Shown here: piece after piece, positions 35,237 to 44,161 of the stretch
Position numbering within the stretch: position 1 is the stretch's first letter
Layout of the letters: each line of letters starts with the position of its first letter
Source of the DNA: Pontivivens insulae
GTDB lineage: Bacteria > Pseudomonadota > Alphaproteobacteria > Rhodobacterales > Rhodobacteraceae
NCBI RefSeq assembly: GCF_900302495.1
Contig: NZ_OMKW01000002.1
Coordinates: 186,001-250,000, forward strand
Direction of reading: 5' to 3'
Length of the DNA stretch: 64,000 nt
Notes under the pieces: model-generated
What the model saw: only the letters and a program-made list of their open reading frames with translations
Databases searched by the model: none
What the model was told of the DNA's origin: nothing
Translations under genes and position numbers: made by a program

Positions 35237-36773
35237 CGGGCATACGGATCGGGGGCGCGAAACCCCGGATCAGGTACAGACCACTTCGGCAGTGGATGCC
35301 GAAGGGATGGGCTGTGCGTCCACATCAGAGATGGAACGCGCAGCGCGGGAGGCCGGGCAGTCCGAGCTTCTCGACCAATATGCCGCCGACTATCCGACGG
35401 GCCCCCATGATAAACCGCAGAGCATGTGCCCGGCCTTTGGCAGCCTGCGCGTGGGCTTGCGGATGCGCCGTGTTGCGACCGTGCTGAGCGGGTCGGCGTG
35501 CTGCGTTTATGGCCTGACCTTCGTGAGCCATTTCTACGGGGCGCGCCGCTCGGTCGGCTATGTGCCGTTCAACTCTGAGACGCTTGTGACCGGCAAGCTG
35601 TTCGAGGATATCCGCGATGCGGTGCACGCGCAGGCGGATCCGGAGAAATACGACGCTATCGTTGTGACCAACCTGTGCGTGCCCACAGCCAGCGGGGTGC
35701 CGCTGCGCCTGTTGCCCGATGAGATCAACGGTGTGCGCATCGTCGGCATCGACGTGCCGGGCTTTGGCATTCCGACCCATGCGGAAGCCAAGGACGTGCT
35801 TGCGGGTGCCATGCTCAATTATGCACGGCAGGAGATTGAGGCTGGACCCGTCGCTGCTCCCGAAGCGGGGATGAGTGACCGTCCCACAGTCAGTTTGTTG
35901 GGTGAGATGTTCCCGGCTGATCCGGTGATGATCGGCGCGATGTTGGCCCCGATGGGTCTTGCTGCGGGGCCGGTCGTTCCGTGCCGTGAATGGCGCGAAC
36001 TCTATTCCGCGCTCGATTGTGGCGCGGTAGCGGCCATCCATCCTTTCTATACTGCGGCAGTGCGAGAGTTTCAGGCCGCCGGACGACCCGTTATCGGTTC
36101 GGCGCCTGTCGGTCTGGACGGCACGGCAGACTGGCTTGCGGCGATCGGTGACGCGTTTGCATCGTCTGCGGATGCCGTTGCCGCCTCACAAAACGCCTTT
36201 CTGCCAGCGATCAAGGGCGCGCTGGCAGGTGCGCGGATTGAGGGGACGATCACGTTGTCGGGTTATGAGGGATCGGAGCTTCTCGTGGCACGCTTGCTCA
36301 TCGAGAGTGGTGCGCAGGTCCCTTATGTCGGTACGGCCTGTGCCGCGTCACCCTGGTCCGCTGCCGATCGGGAGTGGCTTGAGGCGCGTGGCGTGAAGGT
36401 GAAATTCCGTGCGTCGCTGGAGGATGATCTCGCGGCGATGGAAGGCGTGAAGCCGGACCTGGCCATCGGCACAACACCGGTTGTGCAAAAGGCCAAGGAG
36501 TTGGGTGTTCCCTCGCTCTATTTTACCAACCTCATCTCCGCACGGCCATTGATGGGGCCGGCTGGTGCAGGCTCCCTTCAACAGGTCGTCAATGCGGCGA
36601 TGGGCAATCGGGACCGCATGGCGTCGATGAAGGCTTTCTTCGAGGGCGTGGGCACCGGGGATACTGCGGGCGTCTGGGAAGGCGCTCCAAACCTGCGCCC
36701 CGATTTCCGTGCGGCGCATCAAAAGAAACTCGACAAACAGGCGAGGGCGGCAAAGGCCGCCGAGATGATATGA
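35223..36773 (+). CDS. bchY: Chlorophyllide a reductase subunit BchY
   Basis: NifD-like subunit of chlorophyllide a reductase (BchX-BchY-BchZ). The 516-aa product begins MTTSDGHTD, with the conserved [18 protein letters not shown] and [10 protein letters not shown] Cys regions that bind the [4Fe-4S] cluster shared with BchZ, and [14 protein letters not shown]. The ATG at 35223 lies inside the bchX 3' end (14-nt overlap) with GAGG upstream. The much longer open frame from 34821 is antisense-free overlap with bchX and not real. Confidence 0.95.
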   Translation: MTTSDGHTDRGRETPDQVQTTSAVDAEGMGCASTSEMERAAREAGQSELLDQYAADYPTGPHDKPQSMCPAFGSLRVGLRMRRVATVLSGSACCVYGLTFVSHFYGARRSVGYVPFNSETLVTGKLFEDIRDAVHAQADPEKYDAIVVTNLCVPTASGVPLRLLPDEINGVRIVGIDVPGFGIPTHAEAKDVLAGAMLNYARQEIEAGPVAAPEAGMSDRPTVSLLGEMFPADPVMIGAMLAPMGLAAGPVVPCREWRELYSALDCGAVAAIHPFYTAAVREFQAAGRPVIGSAPVGLDGTADWLAAIGDAFASSADAVAASQNAFLPAIKGALAGARIEGTITLSGYEGSELLVARLLIESGAQVPYVGTACAASPWSAADREWLEARGVKVKFRASLEDDLAAMEGVKPDLAIGTTPVVQKAKELGVPSLYFTNLISARPLMGPAGAGSLQQVVNAAMGNRDRMASMKAFFEGVGTGDTAGVWEGAPNLRPDFRAAHQKKLDKQARAAKAAEMI

Positions 36774-36861
36774 ACATCGCAGGATCTCATATCTCGCCGC
36801 TTGGCGGAAAAGCGACTGGCGCAAGCCATATGCGGACGCCTGGTCGGGCATGTTCACGACC

Positions 36862-36878
36862 GGGGGCTTCGCGCCCCC
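36862..36878. repeat. GGGGGC/GCCCCC stem of a Rhodobacteraceae-type intergenic repeat
   Basis: GGGGGC-TTCGC-GCCCCC hairpin followed by AGACCCCCGCGAGGTATTTT. This matches the general pattern of short palindromic repeats scattered in Rhodobacteraceae intergenic regions (recalled, not searched). It lies between bchY and bchZ and is read through in the bchZ frame. Confidence 0.6.
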
Positions 36879-36924
36879 AGACCCCCGCGAGGTATTTTCC
36901 GAGCAAAGTGGCGGGGGTGTGTCC

Positions 36925-38403
36925 ATGCTGATCCAGGATCACGATCGCGCAGGCGGATATTGGGGCGCGGTCTACGCGTTCTGCGCAGCGAAGGGCCTGC
37001 AGGTTGTTGTCGATGGTCCGGTCGGCTGTGAGAACCTGCCTGTCACGTCCGTTCTGCATTACACTGATGGCCTTCCACCCCATGAGCTGCCCATCGTTGT
37101 CACCGGATTGGGTGAGGAAGAGTTGGGGCGCGACGGGACCGAAGGTGCGATGAAGCGCGCCTGGGATACACTTGATCCGGCGTTGCCTGCCGTTGTCGTC
37201 ACCGGTTCGATTGCAGAAATGATCGGCGGCGGCGTCACGCCGATGGGTACGAACATCCAGCGCTTCCTGCCCCGGACAATCGACGAGGATCAGTGGGAAG
37301 CCGCTGACCGTGCGATGACCTGGATCTTCACCGAATTCGGAATGACCAAGGGCCGGATGCCGCGTGAGAAGAAGCGCGAAGAGGGGGCAAAGCCCCGGGT
37401 CAACATCCTCGGGCCCATGTATGGCACGTTCAACATGCCCTCCGATCTTGCAGAGATCCGTCGATTGGTCGAGGGGATCGGCGCCGAGATCAACATGGTC
37501 ATGCCGCTGGGCGCCCATGTTGCGGAAATGCGCGACCTGGTGAATGCCGATGTGAATGTCGTGATGTATCGCGAGTTCGGACGTGGTCTGTGCGAGGTGC
37601 TGAACAAGCCCTATCTGCAAGCGCCCATCGGCGTGGACAGCACTACGCGGTTCCTGCGCACTTTGGGGTCGCTGCTCGACCTTGATCCTGAGCCCTTCAT
37701 TGAGCGCGAAAAGCATTCGACGCTGAAGCCCGTCTGGGATCTTTGGCGATCGGTCACGCAGGACTTCTTTGCGACGGCGTCTTTCGCGGTGGTTGCGAAC
37801 GAGACCTATACGCGGGGCATTCGCGCCTATCTCGAAGATGAACTGGGCCTGCCCTGTGCGATCGCCACACCACGTGTCGCCGGTCGGAAGACCGACAATG
37901 ATGCCGTGCGGTCCTTGATTCACGCAAAGCGGCCGCTGGTCGTGCTCGGGTCGATAAACGAAAAGATGTATCTGGCCGAGATGGGCGGCGGCCACGGCCC
38001 CCAGCCCACCTACATCCCCGCAAGCTTCCCCGGGGCTGCGATCCGGCGCGCCACGGGCACGCCCTTCATGGGGTATGCGGGGGCGACCTATCTGCTTCAG
38101 GAAGTGTGTAACGGCCTGTTCGACGCTCTGTTCCACATTCTGCCGCTTGCATCCGAAATGGACAGCGCTGCGGCGACCCCCACCACATTGCGCCGCGACC
38201 TACCCTGGGACGCTGACGCACAGGCGCTGCTCGACCGGATCGTGGCTGAGCACCCCGTCCTTACCCGAATTTCTGCGGCGAAGAGCCTGCGTGACGCTGC
38301 CGAGCGTGCCGCACTCGAAGCCGGAGAGGCGCGCGTTGATCGCGCGACCGTCGCCGCCCTGCGCCCTGCCGGGGCCGTTTCAACCGAAGGAGAAACCCCA
38401 TGA
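36925..38403 (+). CDS. bchZ: Chlorophyllide a reductase subunit BchZ
   Basis: NifK-like subunit of chlorophyllide a reductase. The 492-aa product from the ATG at 36925 begins [19 protein letters not shown], matching the family N-terminus. It then has [19 protein letters not shown] with the cluster-ligating Cys. The frame is open to an ATG at 36850, but that part translates an intergenic repeat. Ends in an ATGA overlap with pufQ, placing puf directly under bchC transcription. Confidence 0.95.
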   Translation: MLIQDHDRAGGYWGAVYAFCAAKGLQVVVDGPVGCENLPVTSVLHYTDGLPPHELPIVVTGLGEEELGRDGTEGAMKRAWDTLDPALPAVVVTGSIAEMIGGGVTPMGTNIQRFLPRTIDEDQWEAADRAMTWIFTEFGMTKGRMPREKKREEGAKPRVNILGPMYGTFNMPSDLAEIRRLVEGIGAEINMVMPLGAHVAEMRDLVNADVNVVMYREFGRGLCEVLNKPYLQAPIGVDSTTRFLRTLGSLLDLDPEPFIEREKHSTLKPVWDLWRSVTQDFFATASFAVVANETYTRGIRAYLEDELGLPCAIATPRVAGRKTDNDAVRSLIHAKRPLVVLGSINEKMYLAEMGGGHGPQPTYIPASFPGAAIRRATGTPFMGYAGATYLLQEVCNGLFDALFHILPLASEMDSAAATPTTLRRDLPWDADAQALLDRIVAEHPVLTRISAAKSLRDAAERAALEAGEARVDRATVAALRPAGAVSTEGETP

Positions 38404-38630
38404 CCATCGAGAGCACTGGTTCCCCGCAGGACTTTGCCCGCCGCCGCCGAGCGCGCGGTCTGGAATACTCCATCTACTTTTCGCTGATCCTGGCACTTGC
38501 CCTGCCGGTGGCGCTTTTGCAGTGGGCATCGGCCCTCGTAAGGCCAGCACCGCTGGTCGCAGAGCGGGGCGTTCTGCGCCACGCCTGGTGCACCGCGGCA
38601 GAGATCACGCCCAGAATTTTCTCTGCATGA
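38400..38630 (+). CDS. pufQ: PufQ
   Basis: Small membrane protein of the puf operon that stimulates bacteriochlorophyll synthesis and assembly, possibly as a tetrapyrrole carrier. The 76-aa product has a basic N-terminus ([10 protein letters not shown]) and one membrane helix (about residues 24-46, [20 protein letters not shown]). It overlaps bchZ by 4 nt. The position between bchZ and pufB is the standard one; sequence conservation of this family is weak, so context carries much of the call. Confidence 0.88.
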   Translation: MTIESTGSPQDFARRRRARGLEYSIYFSLILALALPVALLQWASALVRPAPLVAERGVLRHAWCTAAEITPRIFSA

Positions 38631-38650
38631 GCAGGGAACCCGTCATTCGC

Positions 38651-38666
38651 ACTGTCTTCGGACAGT
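38651..38666 (+). other. RNA hairpin, pufQ-pufB intergenic (1)
   Basis: Perfect 6-bp stem ACTGTC/GACAGT closing a stable TTCG tetraloop. Confidence 0.7.
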
Positions 38667-38673
38667 CGGATAC

Positions 38674-38701
38674 CCGATGCGGGGGTTCAGCCCGCATTCG
38701 G
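38674..38701 (+). other. RNA hairpin, pufQ-pufB intergenic (2)
   Basis: CCGATGCGGG ... CCCGCATTCGG, a 10-bp stem with one bulged T, 49 bp before the pufB ATG. Together with hairpin 1 it probably forms the 5' processed end protecting the pufBA mRNA. Confidence 0.7.
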
Positions 38702-38750
38702 TACCGCCGTGGGTCGCACGGCAACAGTCTAACTGTCCGGAGGAAAGTTT

Positions 38751-38900
38751 ATGGCTGATTCAACTGACCTGTCCTTCACGGGTCTCACCGACGAGCAGGC
38801 GCAAGAACTGCACGACGTGTACATGAGCGGCTTGATCCTGTTTTCAGGCATCGCAGTCGTCGCTCATCTCGCCGTGTTTATCTGGCGTCCGTGGTTCTGA
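38751..38900 (+). CDS. pufB: LH1 antenna beta polypeptide
   Basis: Core antenna beta subunit, 49 aa. N-terminal cytoplasmic part with [19 protein letters not shown], single membrane helix, and the axial His for B875 bacteriochlorophyll in [23 protein letters not shown] is an excellent ribosome-binding site. Followed 13 bp later by pufA. Flanked by RNA hairpins that would stabilise the pufBA segment. Confidence 0.97.
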   Translation: MADSTDLSFTGLTDEQAQELHDVYMSGLILFSGIAVVAHLAVFIWRPWF

Positions 38901-38913
38901 GGAGGATTGAAGC

Positions 38914-39069
38914 ATGAGCAAGTTCTACAAGATCTGGCTGATCTTTGATCCGCGTCGCGTTTTCGTGGCGCAGGGGGTCTTCCTCTTCCTGCTGGCAGCG
39001 ATGATTCACCTCGTCCTGCTCAGCACCGACCACTACAACTGGTTCGAACTCGCCGCGATGGCCGAGTGA
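38914..39069 (+). CDS. pufA: LH1 antenna alpha polypeptide
   Basis: Core antenna alpha subunit, 51 aa. N-terminal [21 protein letters not shown], membrane helix [16 protein letters not shown] with the bacteriochlorophyll-binding His, and a short periplasmic end with YNWF. GGAGGAT ribosome-binding site. A long GC-rich hairpin separates it from pufL. Confidence 0.97.
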   Translation: MSKFYKIWLIFDPRRVFVAQGVFLFLLAAMIHLVLLSTDHYNWFELAAMAE

Positions 39070-39128
39070 TCGCGCCCGGTCTTCGGGCCGGACCACGATC
39101 TCCTACCAGTTTCAAAGAACCGCTGCGG

Positions 39129-39158
39129 GCGGGCGACAGGAACAGTCCTGCCGCCCGC
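39129..39158 (+). other. RNA hairpin between pufA and pufL
   Basis: GCGGGCGACAGGA / TCCTGCCGCCCGC, 13-nt arms with one mismatch, loop ACAG. It corresponds in position to the pufA-pufL hairpins that in Rhodobacter block 3'-5' decay of pufBA mRNA and so raise LH1 over reaction centre. A smaller CCGG-rich stem lies at about 39072-39095. Confidence 0.75.
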
Positions 39159-39228
39159 GGCAATCCAACAAGACGATGACGGCGAGCCTCGCGTCGCCGC
39201 GCGCGCCGTCAAACGTGGAGAAAACGCT

Positions 39229-40068
39229 ATGGCCATGCTCAGTTTCGAAAAGAAATATCGCGTCCGGGGCGGGACGCTGATTGGCGGCGACCTGTTCGAT
39301 TTCTGGGTCGGTCCGTTTTATGTAGGCTTTTTCGGAGTAACGACGGCATTCTTTGCCGCGCTCGGAACGATCCTCATTTTCTGGGGCGCTGCCCTGCAGG
39401 GAACGTTCAATCCCTGGCTCATCAATATTGCGCCACCCGATATTTCATACGGGCTGGGTCTCGCGCCGCTGGCCGAAGGTGGGTTGTGGCAGATCATTAC
39501 GATCTGTGCACTCGGCGCCTTCATCAGCTGGGCGCTGCGCGAGGTTGAGATCAGCCGCAAGCTCGGCATCGGATATCATGTCCCTGTCGCCTTCAGCTTT
39601 GCGATCTTCGCCTATGCGACGCTTGTTGTGTTCCGTCCGATGCTGCTGGGGGCTTGGGGGCACGCGTTCCCATACGGGATCTTCAGTCACCTCGATTGGG
39701 TGTCGAACACGGGGTATGCCTATCTGCACTTCCACTACAATCCCGCACATATGCTCGCTGTGACGTTCTTCTTCACGACGACCTTCGCGCTGGCTTTGCA
39801 TGGAGCGCTGATCCTGTCTGCTGCCAACCCTGAGAAGGGTGAGGAAGCCAAGACGCCGGATCATGAAGATACATTCTTCCGGGATTACATCGGCTACTCC
39901 GTCGGCACCTTGGGCATTCACCGCGTGGGGCTGCTGCTCGCGCTCAATGCCGGGTTCTGGTCGGCAATCTGCATCATCATCTCAGGCCCTGTGTGGACCA
40001 AGGGCTGGCCCGAGTGGTGGAACTGGTGGCTTGAGCTGCCGATCTGGCCCGGTCAGGGAGGACTTTGA
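39229..40068 (+). CDS. pufL: Reaction centre L subunit
   Basis: Five-helix membrane subunit of the type II reaction centre, 279 aa. N-terminal [17 protein letters not shown], then [10 protein letters not shown], the special-pair region [24 protein letters not shown] with the bacteriochlorophyll-ligating His residues, and [20 protein letters not shown] with the iron ligands. It closely resembles the Rhodobacter L subunit throughout. pufM follows after 3 bp. Confidence 0.98.
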   Translation: MAMLSFEKKYRVRGGTLIGGDLFDFWVGPFYVGFFGVTTAFFAALGTILIFWGAALQGTFNPWLINIAPPDISYGLGLAPLAEGGLWQIITICALGAFISWALREVEISRKLGIGYHVPVAFSFAIFAYATLVVFRPMLLGAWGHAFPYGIFSHLDWVSNTGYAYLHFHYNPAHMLAVTFFFTTTFALALHGALILSAANPEKGEEAKTPDHEDTFFRDYIGYSVGTLGIHRVGLLLALNAGFWSAICIIISGPVWTKGWPEWWNWWLELPIWPGQGGL

Positions 40069-40071
40069 GCC

Positions 40072-41043
40072 ATGGCTGAGTATCAAAATATCTTCAATCA
40101 GATCCAGGTTCAGGGTCCAGTCGAATGGGGCATGGACAATGACGAAGGACTCGCCAGCGAGCGTGGAGGGCCGACCGGTTTCTCCCGGCTGCTGGGGGCC
40201 ATTGGCAACGCACAGCTCGGTCCAATCCATTTGGGCTGGTTCGGGATCATCTCGCTGATCACCGGAACGCTTGCCATCAACATTATCGGGTTTTCGATGC
40301 TGGCGCAGGTCGGTTGGTCGATCCCGGAATTCCTGCGGCAAGGCTTCTGGCTGGCGCTTGAGCCTCCGGGACCTGAATATGGGCTGACCGTGATGCCGCC
40401 GCTCAATGAAGGGGGCGCCTATCTGATCTGTTCGTTCCTGTTGCTCGTCTCTGTCATGGCTTTCTGGGCCCGGGCGTGGGAACTGGCGGCGAAACAAAAG
40501 ATGGGCAAGCACGTCTTCTGGGCTTTTGGTGCGGCGATCTGGCTGTTTCTTGTGCTGGGCCTGTTCCGCCCCATCCTGATGGGCTCCTGGGCGGAGGCTG
40601 TGCCCTATGGCATCTTCCCGCACCTCGATTGGACCACTGCGTTCTCCATTCGATACGGTAATCTCTACTACAACCCGTTCCACGCGCTTTCGATCGTGTT
40701 CCTTTATGGATCGGTTCTGCTGTTTGCCATGCACGGCGCGACGATCCTCGCCGTCACGCGCCTCGGCGGTGATCGCGAGCTGGAGCAGATCTACGATCGC
40801 GGCACGGCGACCGAGCGTGCGGCACTCTTCTGGCGCTGGACCATGGGCTTCAACGCCACGATGGAGGGCATTCACCGCTGGGCGTGGTGGTTTGCGGTGC
40901 TCACCCCGATCACGGGCGGCATTGGCATCCTTCTGACAGGAACCGTCGTCGACAACTGGTATCTGTGGGCCATCGAGCACCATTTCGCTCCGGCCTATGA
41001 CGGTGCCTATGGCTACGAAGCCTACCAGGCGGGAGGGAACTGA
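40072..41043 (+). CDS. pufM: Reaction centre M subunit
   Basis: Five-helix M subunit, 323 aa. Conserved [38 protein letters not shown] with the special-pair His downstream (NPFHALSI), and [19 protein letters not shown] containing the iron-binding His. The C-terminus runs past EHHFAP to a Gly/Tyr-rich tail, as in PufC-containing species. One base separates its stop from the pufC ATG. Confidence 0.98.
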   Translation: MAEYQNIFNQIQVQGPVEWGMDNDEGLASERGGPTGFSRLLGAIGNAQLGPIHLGWFGIISLITGTLAINIIGFSMLAQVGWSIPEFLRQGFWLALEPPGPEYGLTVMPPLNEGGAYLICSFLLLVSVMAFWARAWELAAKQKMGKHVFWAFGAAIWLFLVLGLFRPILMGSWAEAVPYGIFPHLDWTTAFSIRYGNLYYNPFHALSIVFLYGSVLLFAMHGATILAVTRLGGDRELEQIYDRGTATERAALFWRWTMGFNATMEGIHRWAWWFAVLTPITGGIGILLTGTVVDNWYLWAIEHHFAPAYDGAYGYEAYQAGGN

Positions 41044-41044
41044 G

Positions 41045-42154
41045 ATGTTCAACTTCAAATGGTATAACAAGTGGGTCGAAGATAATCCGACCAACGTGTT
41101 TGGACCTGCGATTGTGATCGGTGTGGTTGGGGCAGGGGTCTTTGCGGCCGCCCTGATCGTAACCTGGGGCAATCCGATCCCGACCGAAACCCAGCAAACC
41201 GGGCCGCGTGGCACGGGGATGGGCGTGGTCGAATTTGTCTCTGACATCGAAGCTGGAGAGGCGACGCCTGAAATGGTCGCCTACTTCTCGGAAGAACCCT
41301 ATGAGGTATTCGAGGATGAGCCGCTGGCTGGCGATATCTATGAGAATGTCCAGGTGCTCGGCAACGTGCCGGACGGCAACTTCAACCGTCTGATGGCAGC
41401 AATGACCGAGTGGGTCAGCCCAGAGCAAGGCTGCGCCTACTGCCACGGAGAGGAAGGCAACTTCGCCTCTGACGAGTACTATCCCAAGGTCGTTGCCCGT
41501 CGCATGATCCAGATGACCCAGTCTATTAACGAGAACTGGAACATCCATGTCGGGGAAGAGGTGGGCGTCAACTGCTACACCTGCCACCGTGGACAGAATG
41601 TGCCTGAGGGGATCTGGTTCGACCTCACCCCTATCAATGAGGTTGTCGAAGGCTGGGCTGCTGTCCAGAACCGCGCAACGTCGTTGAGTGGTTCGACCTC
41701 TCTGCCCTCAGACGCTTTGAGCGTGTTCCTCGCAGACTATGGCGTAATCGCCGTGCATGATCTGGAGCCGCGCGTGTCCGGCACGCCTGGGGTCGAGGTC
41801 GCGTCCATTCAGGATACGGAGCGGACCTATAGCCTGATGAACTATTTCTCGAATTCGTTGGGTGTGAACTGCACGTTCTGTCACAACACCAATGCGTTCT
41901 ATGACTACGATCAGGTGACGCCGCAGCATGGCACGGCGCAGCTGGGGATAGCGATGGTTCAGGAGTTGAACCTCGACTATCTCATCCCGTTGGCGGACGT
42001 GTATCCGGCTGAACGGCTCGGACCGGTTCACGCCGATGCGCCGAAGGCGGCATGTCGGACATGCCACCTTGGTCAACAGCAACCACTTGGTGGGATGGAC
42101 ATGGTCTCCGACTGGCCAGAGCTCGCGTCAAGCGAGGCCCCTGTCTACGAATAA
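41045..42154 (+). CDS. pufC: Tetraheme reaction centre cytochrome c subunit PufC
   Basis: Periplasmic electron donor to the photo-oxidised special pair. The 369-aa product has one N-terminal membrane helix (residues about 20-42, FGPAIVIGVVGAGVFAAALI) and four C-x-x-C-H heme motifs: CAYCH, CYTCH, CTFCH and CRTCH. No lipobox Cys follows the helix, so it is probably anchored by the uncleaved helix rather than by a lipid. Preferred ATG at 41045; upstream codons overlap pufM. Last gene of puf, followed by two terminators; there is no pufX. Confidence 0.97.
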   Translation: MFNFKWYNKWVEDNPTNVFGPAIVIGVVGAGVFAAALIVTWGNPIPTETQQTGPRGTGMGVVEFVSDIEAGEATPEMVAYFSEEPYEVFEDEPLAGDIYENVQVLGNVPDGNFNRLMAAMTEWVSPEQGCAYCHGEEGNFASDEYYPKVVARRMIQMTQSINENWNIHVGEEVGVNCYTCHRGQNVPEGIWFDLTPINEVVEGWAAVQNRATSLSGSTSLPSDALSVFLADYGVIAVHDLEPRVSGTPGVEVASIQDTERTYSLMNYFSNSLGVNCTFCHNTNAFYDYDQVTPQHGTAQLGIAMVQELNLDYLIPLADVYPAERLGPVHADAPKAACRTCHLGQQQPLGGMDMVSDWPELASSEAPVYE

Positions 42155-42160
42155 GGGATC

Positions 42161-42191
42161 GGGCCGGGGCGGAAACGCTCCGGCCCTTTTT
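42161..42191 (+). terminator. Rho-independent terminator of the puf operon
   Basis: GGGCCGGGGCG-GAAA-CGCTCCGGCCC stem followed by TTTTT, 6 bp after the pufC stop. Confidence 0.93.
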
Positions 42192-42266
42192 CGTCCAGTC
42201 CTGTAGCGTGCGGGACTGGTAGGTCTGTCGGTCTTTTCTACTCCCCTTTTCCACCGACAGATCGTT

Positions 42267-42302
42267 GCGCCGGGTTCCGCTGCCGCGGGCCCGGCGCTTT
42301 TT
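42267..42302 (+). terminator. Second terminator downstream of puf
   Basis: GCGCCGGG ... CCCGGCGC (8-bp stem) followed by TTTTT. It backs up the first terminator and insulates the convergent idi operon. The remaining bases to 42459 contain no gene. Confidence 0.75.
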
Positions 42303-42459
42303 GTCGCCTCCGGCCGGAGTGCGTTCCTTCGCATCACTTTGGCGGCAACGCTGGTTGAGAGGGGGGAAGGCGAAGAAGTGCCAGCACTAAGCAACGCAAG
42401 TGCCCCGTGCGCTCTGTTGGATTGCGCAGCGACAGCCTTTACCGCATTGCAAAGGGGGA

Positions 42460-42987
42460 TCAGACCGGGCCAAAGATCCCGGCGACATGCTCTTCGAGGT
42501 AAATGCGAAGCCATGGTGTGTAGCTCATCGGAGACGCCGTAATATCGGCCCGCAGCTCGTCCAGCGTCATCCAGCGCACCTCTGCAACTTCGTCTGGATT
42601 CAAATCCATCGGAAGCGAGGCGTCGGTCTCGGCCACGAAAATGTCCACGACTTCATGTTCCGTCAGACCGCCGCCGACATCTGCGCGGTATTCGACAGTC
42701 TTACGATAGTCCGGCGTCAGCCCCCGGATGCCCAATTCGTCATCGAGCCGTCGGATCGCGCAGGTCAGCGGATCCTCTTCCCAATGTGGATGGGTACAAC
42801 AGGTGTTCGCCCACTGTCCGGGCGTGTGATATTTGTGCAGGGCGCGCCGTTGCATAAGAATGCGTCCGTCCGCGACCACGAAGACGGAGACCGCCGGGTG
42901 GCGCAGGCCGCGTTGGTGCACGTCGAGCTTTCCCCGGGCGACCAGCGTGCCATTCTCCCAAGCGGGTATCCGAATTTCCGTGTTCAT
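42460..42987 (-). CDS. idi: Isopentenyl-diphosphate isomerase (type 1)
   Basis: Nudix-fold enzyme that interconverts IPP and DMAPP, supplying prenyl units for carotenoids and the phytyl tail. The 175-aa product shows the active-site stretch GQWANTCCTHPHWEE with the catalytic Cys and metal ligands, and RRLDDELGI of the Nudix box. It overlaps bchP by 4 nt as the last gene of the ppaA-ppsR-bchG-bchP unit. Confidence 0.95.
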   Translation of the reverse strand: MNTEIRIPAWENGTLVARGKLDVHQRGLRHPAVSVFVVADGRILMQRRALHKYHTPGQWANTCCTHPHWEEDPLTCAIRRLDDELGIRGLTPDYRKTVEYRADVGGGLTEHEVVDIFVAETDASLPMDLNPDEVAEVRWMTLDELRADITASPMSYTPWLRIYLEEHVAGIFGPV

Positions 42988-44159
42988 GATGTCGCCCTGA
43001 GGATGCCAGTCAGATGCCCGATATTCTTGAGCATGATCTTCAGATGCGCCATGGGACGGGCACGAACAAGCTTCTTGTTCATATAGGCCTCGAAGGTGAG
43101 GCGCTGAACGTCCAGGTCATGACACAGAGACACGAAGCGTTCGCGCCGTTCGTCTGACTTGTAATAGGCGTCCTGCATTGCGCCGAGCACTTTGAACACT
43201 GTCTTGTGCTCTCGCATGAACAGTTTGCGGGCGATGGCGAGTTTCGCGGGATTTTCGCTTGCCAAACAGGCCATTGCAGCCTCAGCCGCGCAATCGCCGC
43301 CAACCATAGCGTAGTAAATGCCTTCACCAGACGACGGGGCCACGACCCCTGCCGCGTCACCAGCCAGCACCACGTCGCGCCCATTGTCCCATCGGTCGAG
43401 GGGTTTGAGCGGGATCGGCGCGCCCTCGCGACGTATTGTCTCACAGCTTTCTAACCCGGCGGCGCGACGCAGATCGGCTGTCGCGGCCTTCAAGTCGACG
43501 CCGGGCACCTGAGTGCCCATGCCGACGCTGGCCTGCGGCCCATGGGGAAAAACCCAGCCATAAAAATCGGGTGAGATTTGCCCGTCATAGATCACGTCAC
43601 ATCGGGCCGGATCGTAATCTTCGGATTGAGGGGAGGCGATGATTTCATGATAGGCAATCACGTAGGGGATCGTGTCGCCGCCTGGAACCTCGCTGCGCGC
43701 TACGTTTGAGCGGGCGCCATCTGCGCCGATAACGATTTTGCCGCTGATCCGCTTTTCCTGACCGCTGGCCTTTTCACGATAGACAACGCTGGGGCCGGCT
43801 GCGTCCCTTTCAATTCGAAGATAGGTGCCGGTCAGACGCTCCGCGCCATGGGTCTCGGCCCGCACTCGCAGGAATTCATCGAAATGCTCGCGGTCCACCA
43901 TTCCGACATATCCGTTCTCGATCGCGATATCGACCTTGCGCGCCGTGGGTGAAATCATGCGCGCGGTATTGATCCGTGCGACCAGCTGGTGATCGGGGAT
44001 GTCAAAATCCCGCACGAGCCGCGGTGGAATTGCGCCACCACATGGCTTGATGCGGCCGTCCCGGTCCAAGAGCGCCACGGTGCGTCCCTCGCGTGCCAGC
44101 CGGGACGCTGCTGTGGCCCCGGACGGTCCTCCCCCAACGACGATCACATCATATTGCAT
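42984..44159 (-). CDS. bchP: Geranylgeranyl reductase BchP
   Basis: FAD-dependent reductase that saturates the geranylgeranyl tail of bacteriochlorophyll to phytyl. The 391-aa product begins MQYDVIVVGGGPSGATAASRL (FAD-binding) with PCGGAIPPRLV, and has VVLAGDAAGVVAPSSGEGIYY in the second FAD motif. The ATG at 44159 has GGGAG upstream at 8 nt; a GTG at 44165 is too close to that site. The stop of the preceding MFS gene lies within this leader. Confidence 0.95.
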   Translation of the reverse strand: MQYDVIVVGGGPSGATAASRLAREGRTVALLDRDGRIKPCGGAIPPRLVRDFDIPDHQLVARINTARMISPTARKVDIAIENGYVGMVDREHFDEFLRVRAETHGAERLTGTYLRIERDAAGPSVVYREKASGQEKRISGKIVIGADGARSNVARSEVPGGDTIPYVIAYHEIIASPQSEDYDPARCDVIYDGQISPDFYGWVFPHGPQASVGMGTQVPGVDLKAATADLRRAAGLESCETIRREGAPIPLKPLDRWDNGRDVVLAGDAAGVVAPSSGEGIYYAMVGGDCAAEAAMACLASENPAKLAIARKLFMREHKTVFKVLGAMQDAYYKSDERRERFVSLCHDLDVQRLTFEAYMNKKLVRARPMAHLKIMLKNIGHLTGILRATS

Positions 44160-44161
44160 GC

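Noticed and set aside
36787-38136. 449-codon minus-strand frame opposite bchZ
   Set aside because: Shadow of bchZ; no homology pattern and no ribosome-binding site.
38631-39228. pufX in the puf operon
   Set aside because: pufX would follow pufM; instead pufC starts one base after pufM and two terminators follow pufC. No other small gene is present.
39982-41247. 421-codon minus-strand frame opposite pufM and pufC
   Set aside because: Shadow of puf genes that are certain on the plus strand.
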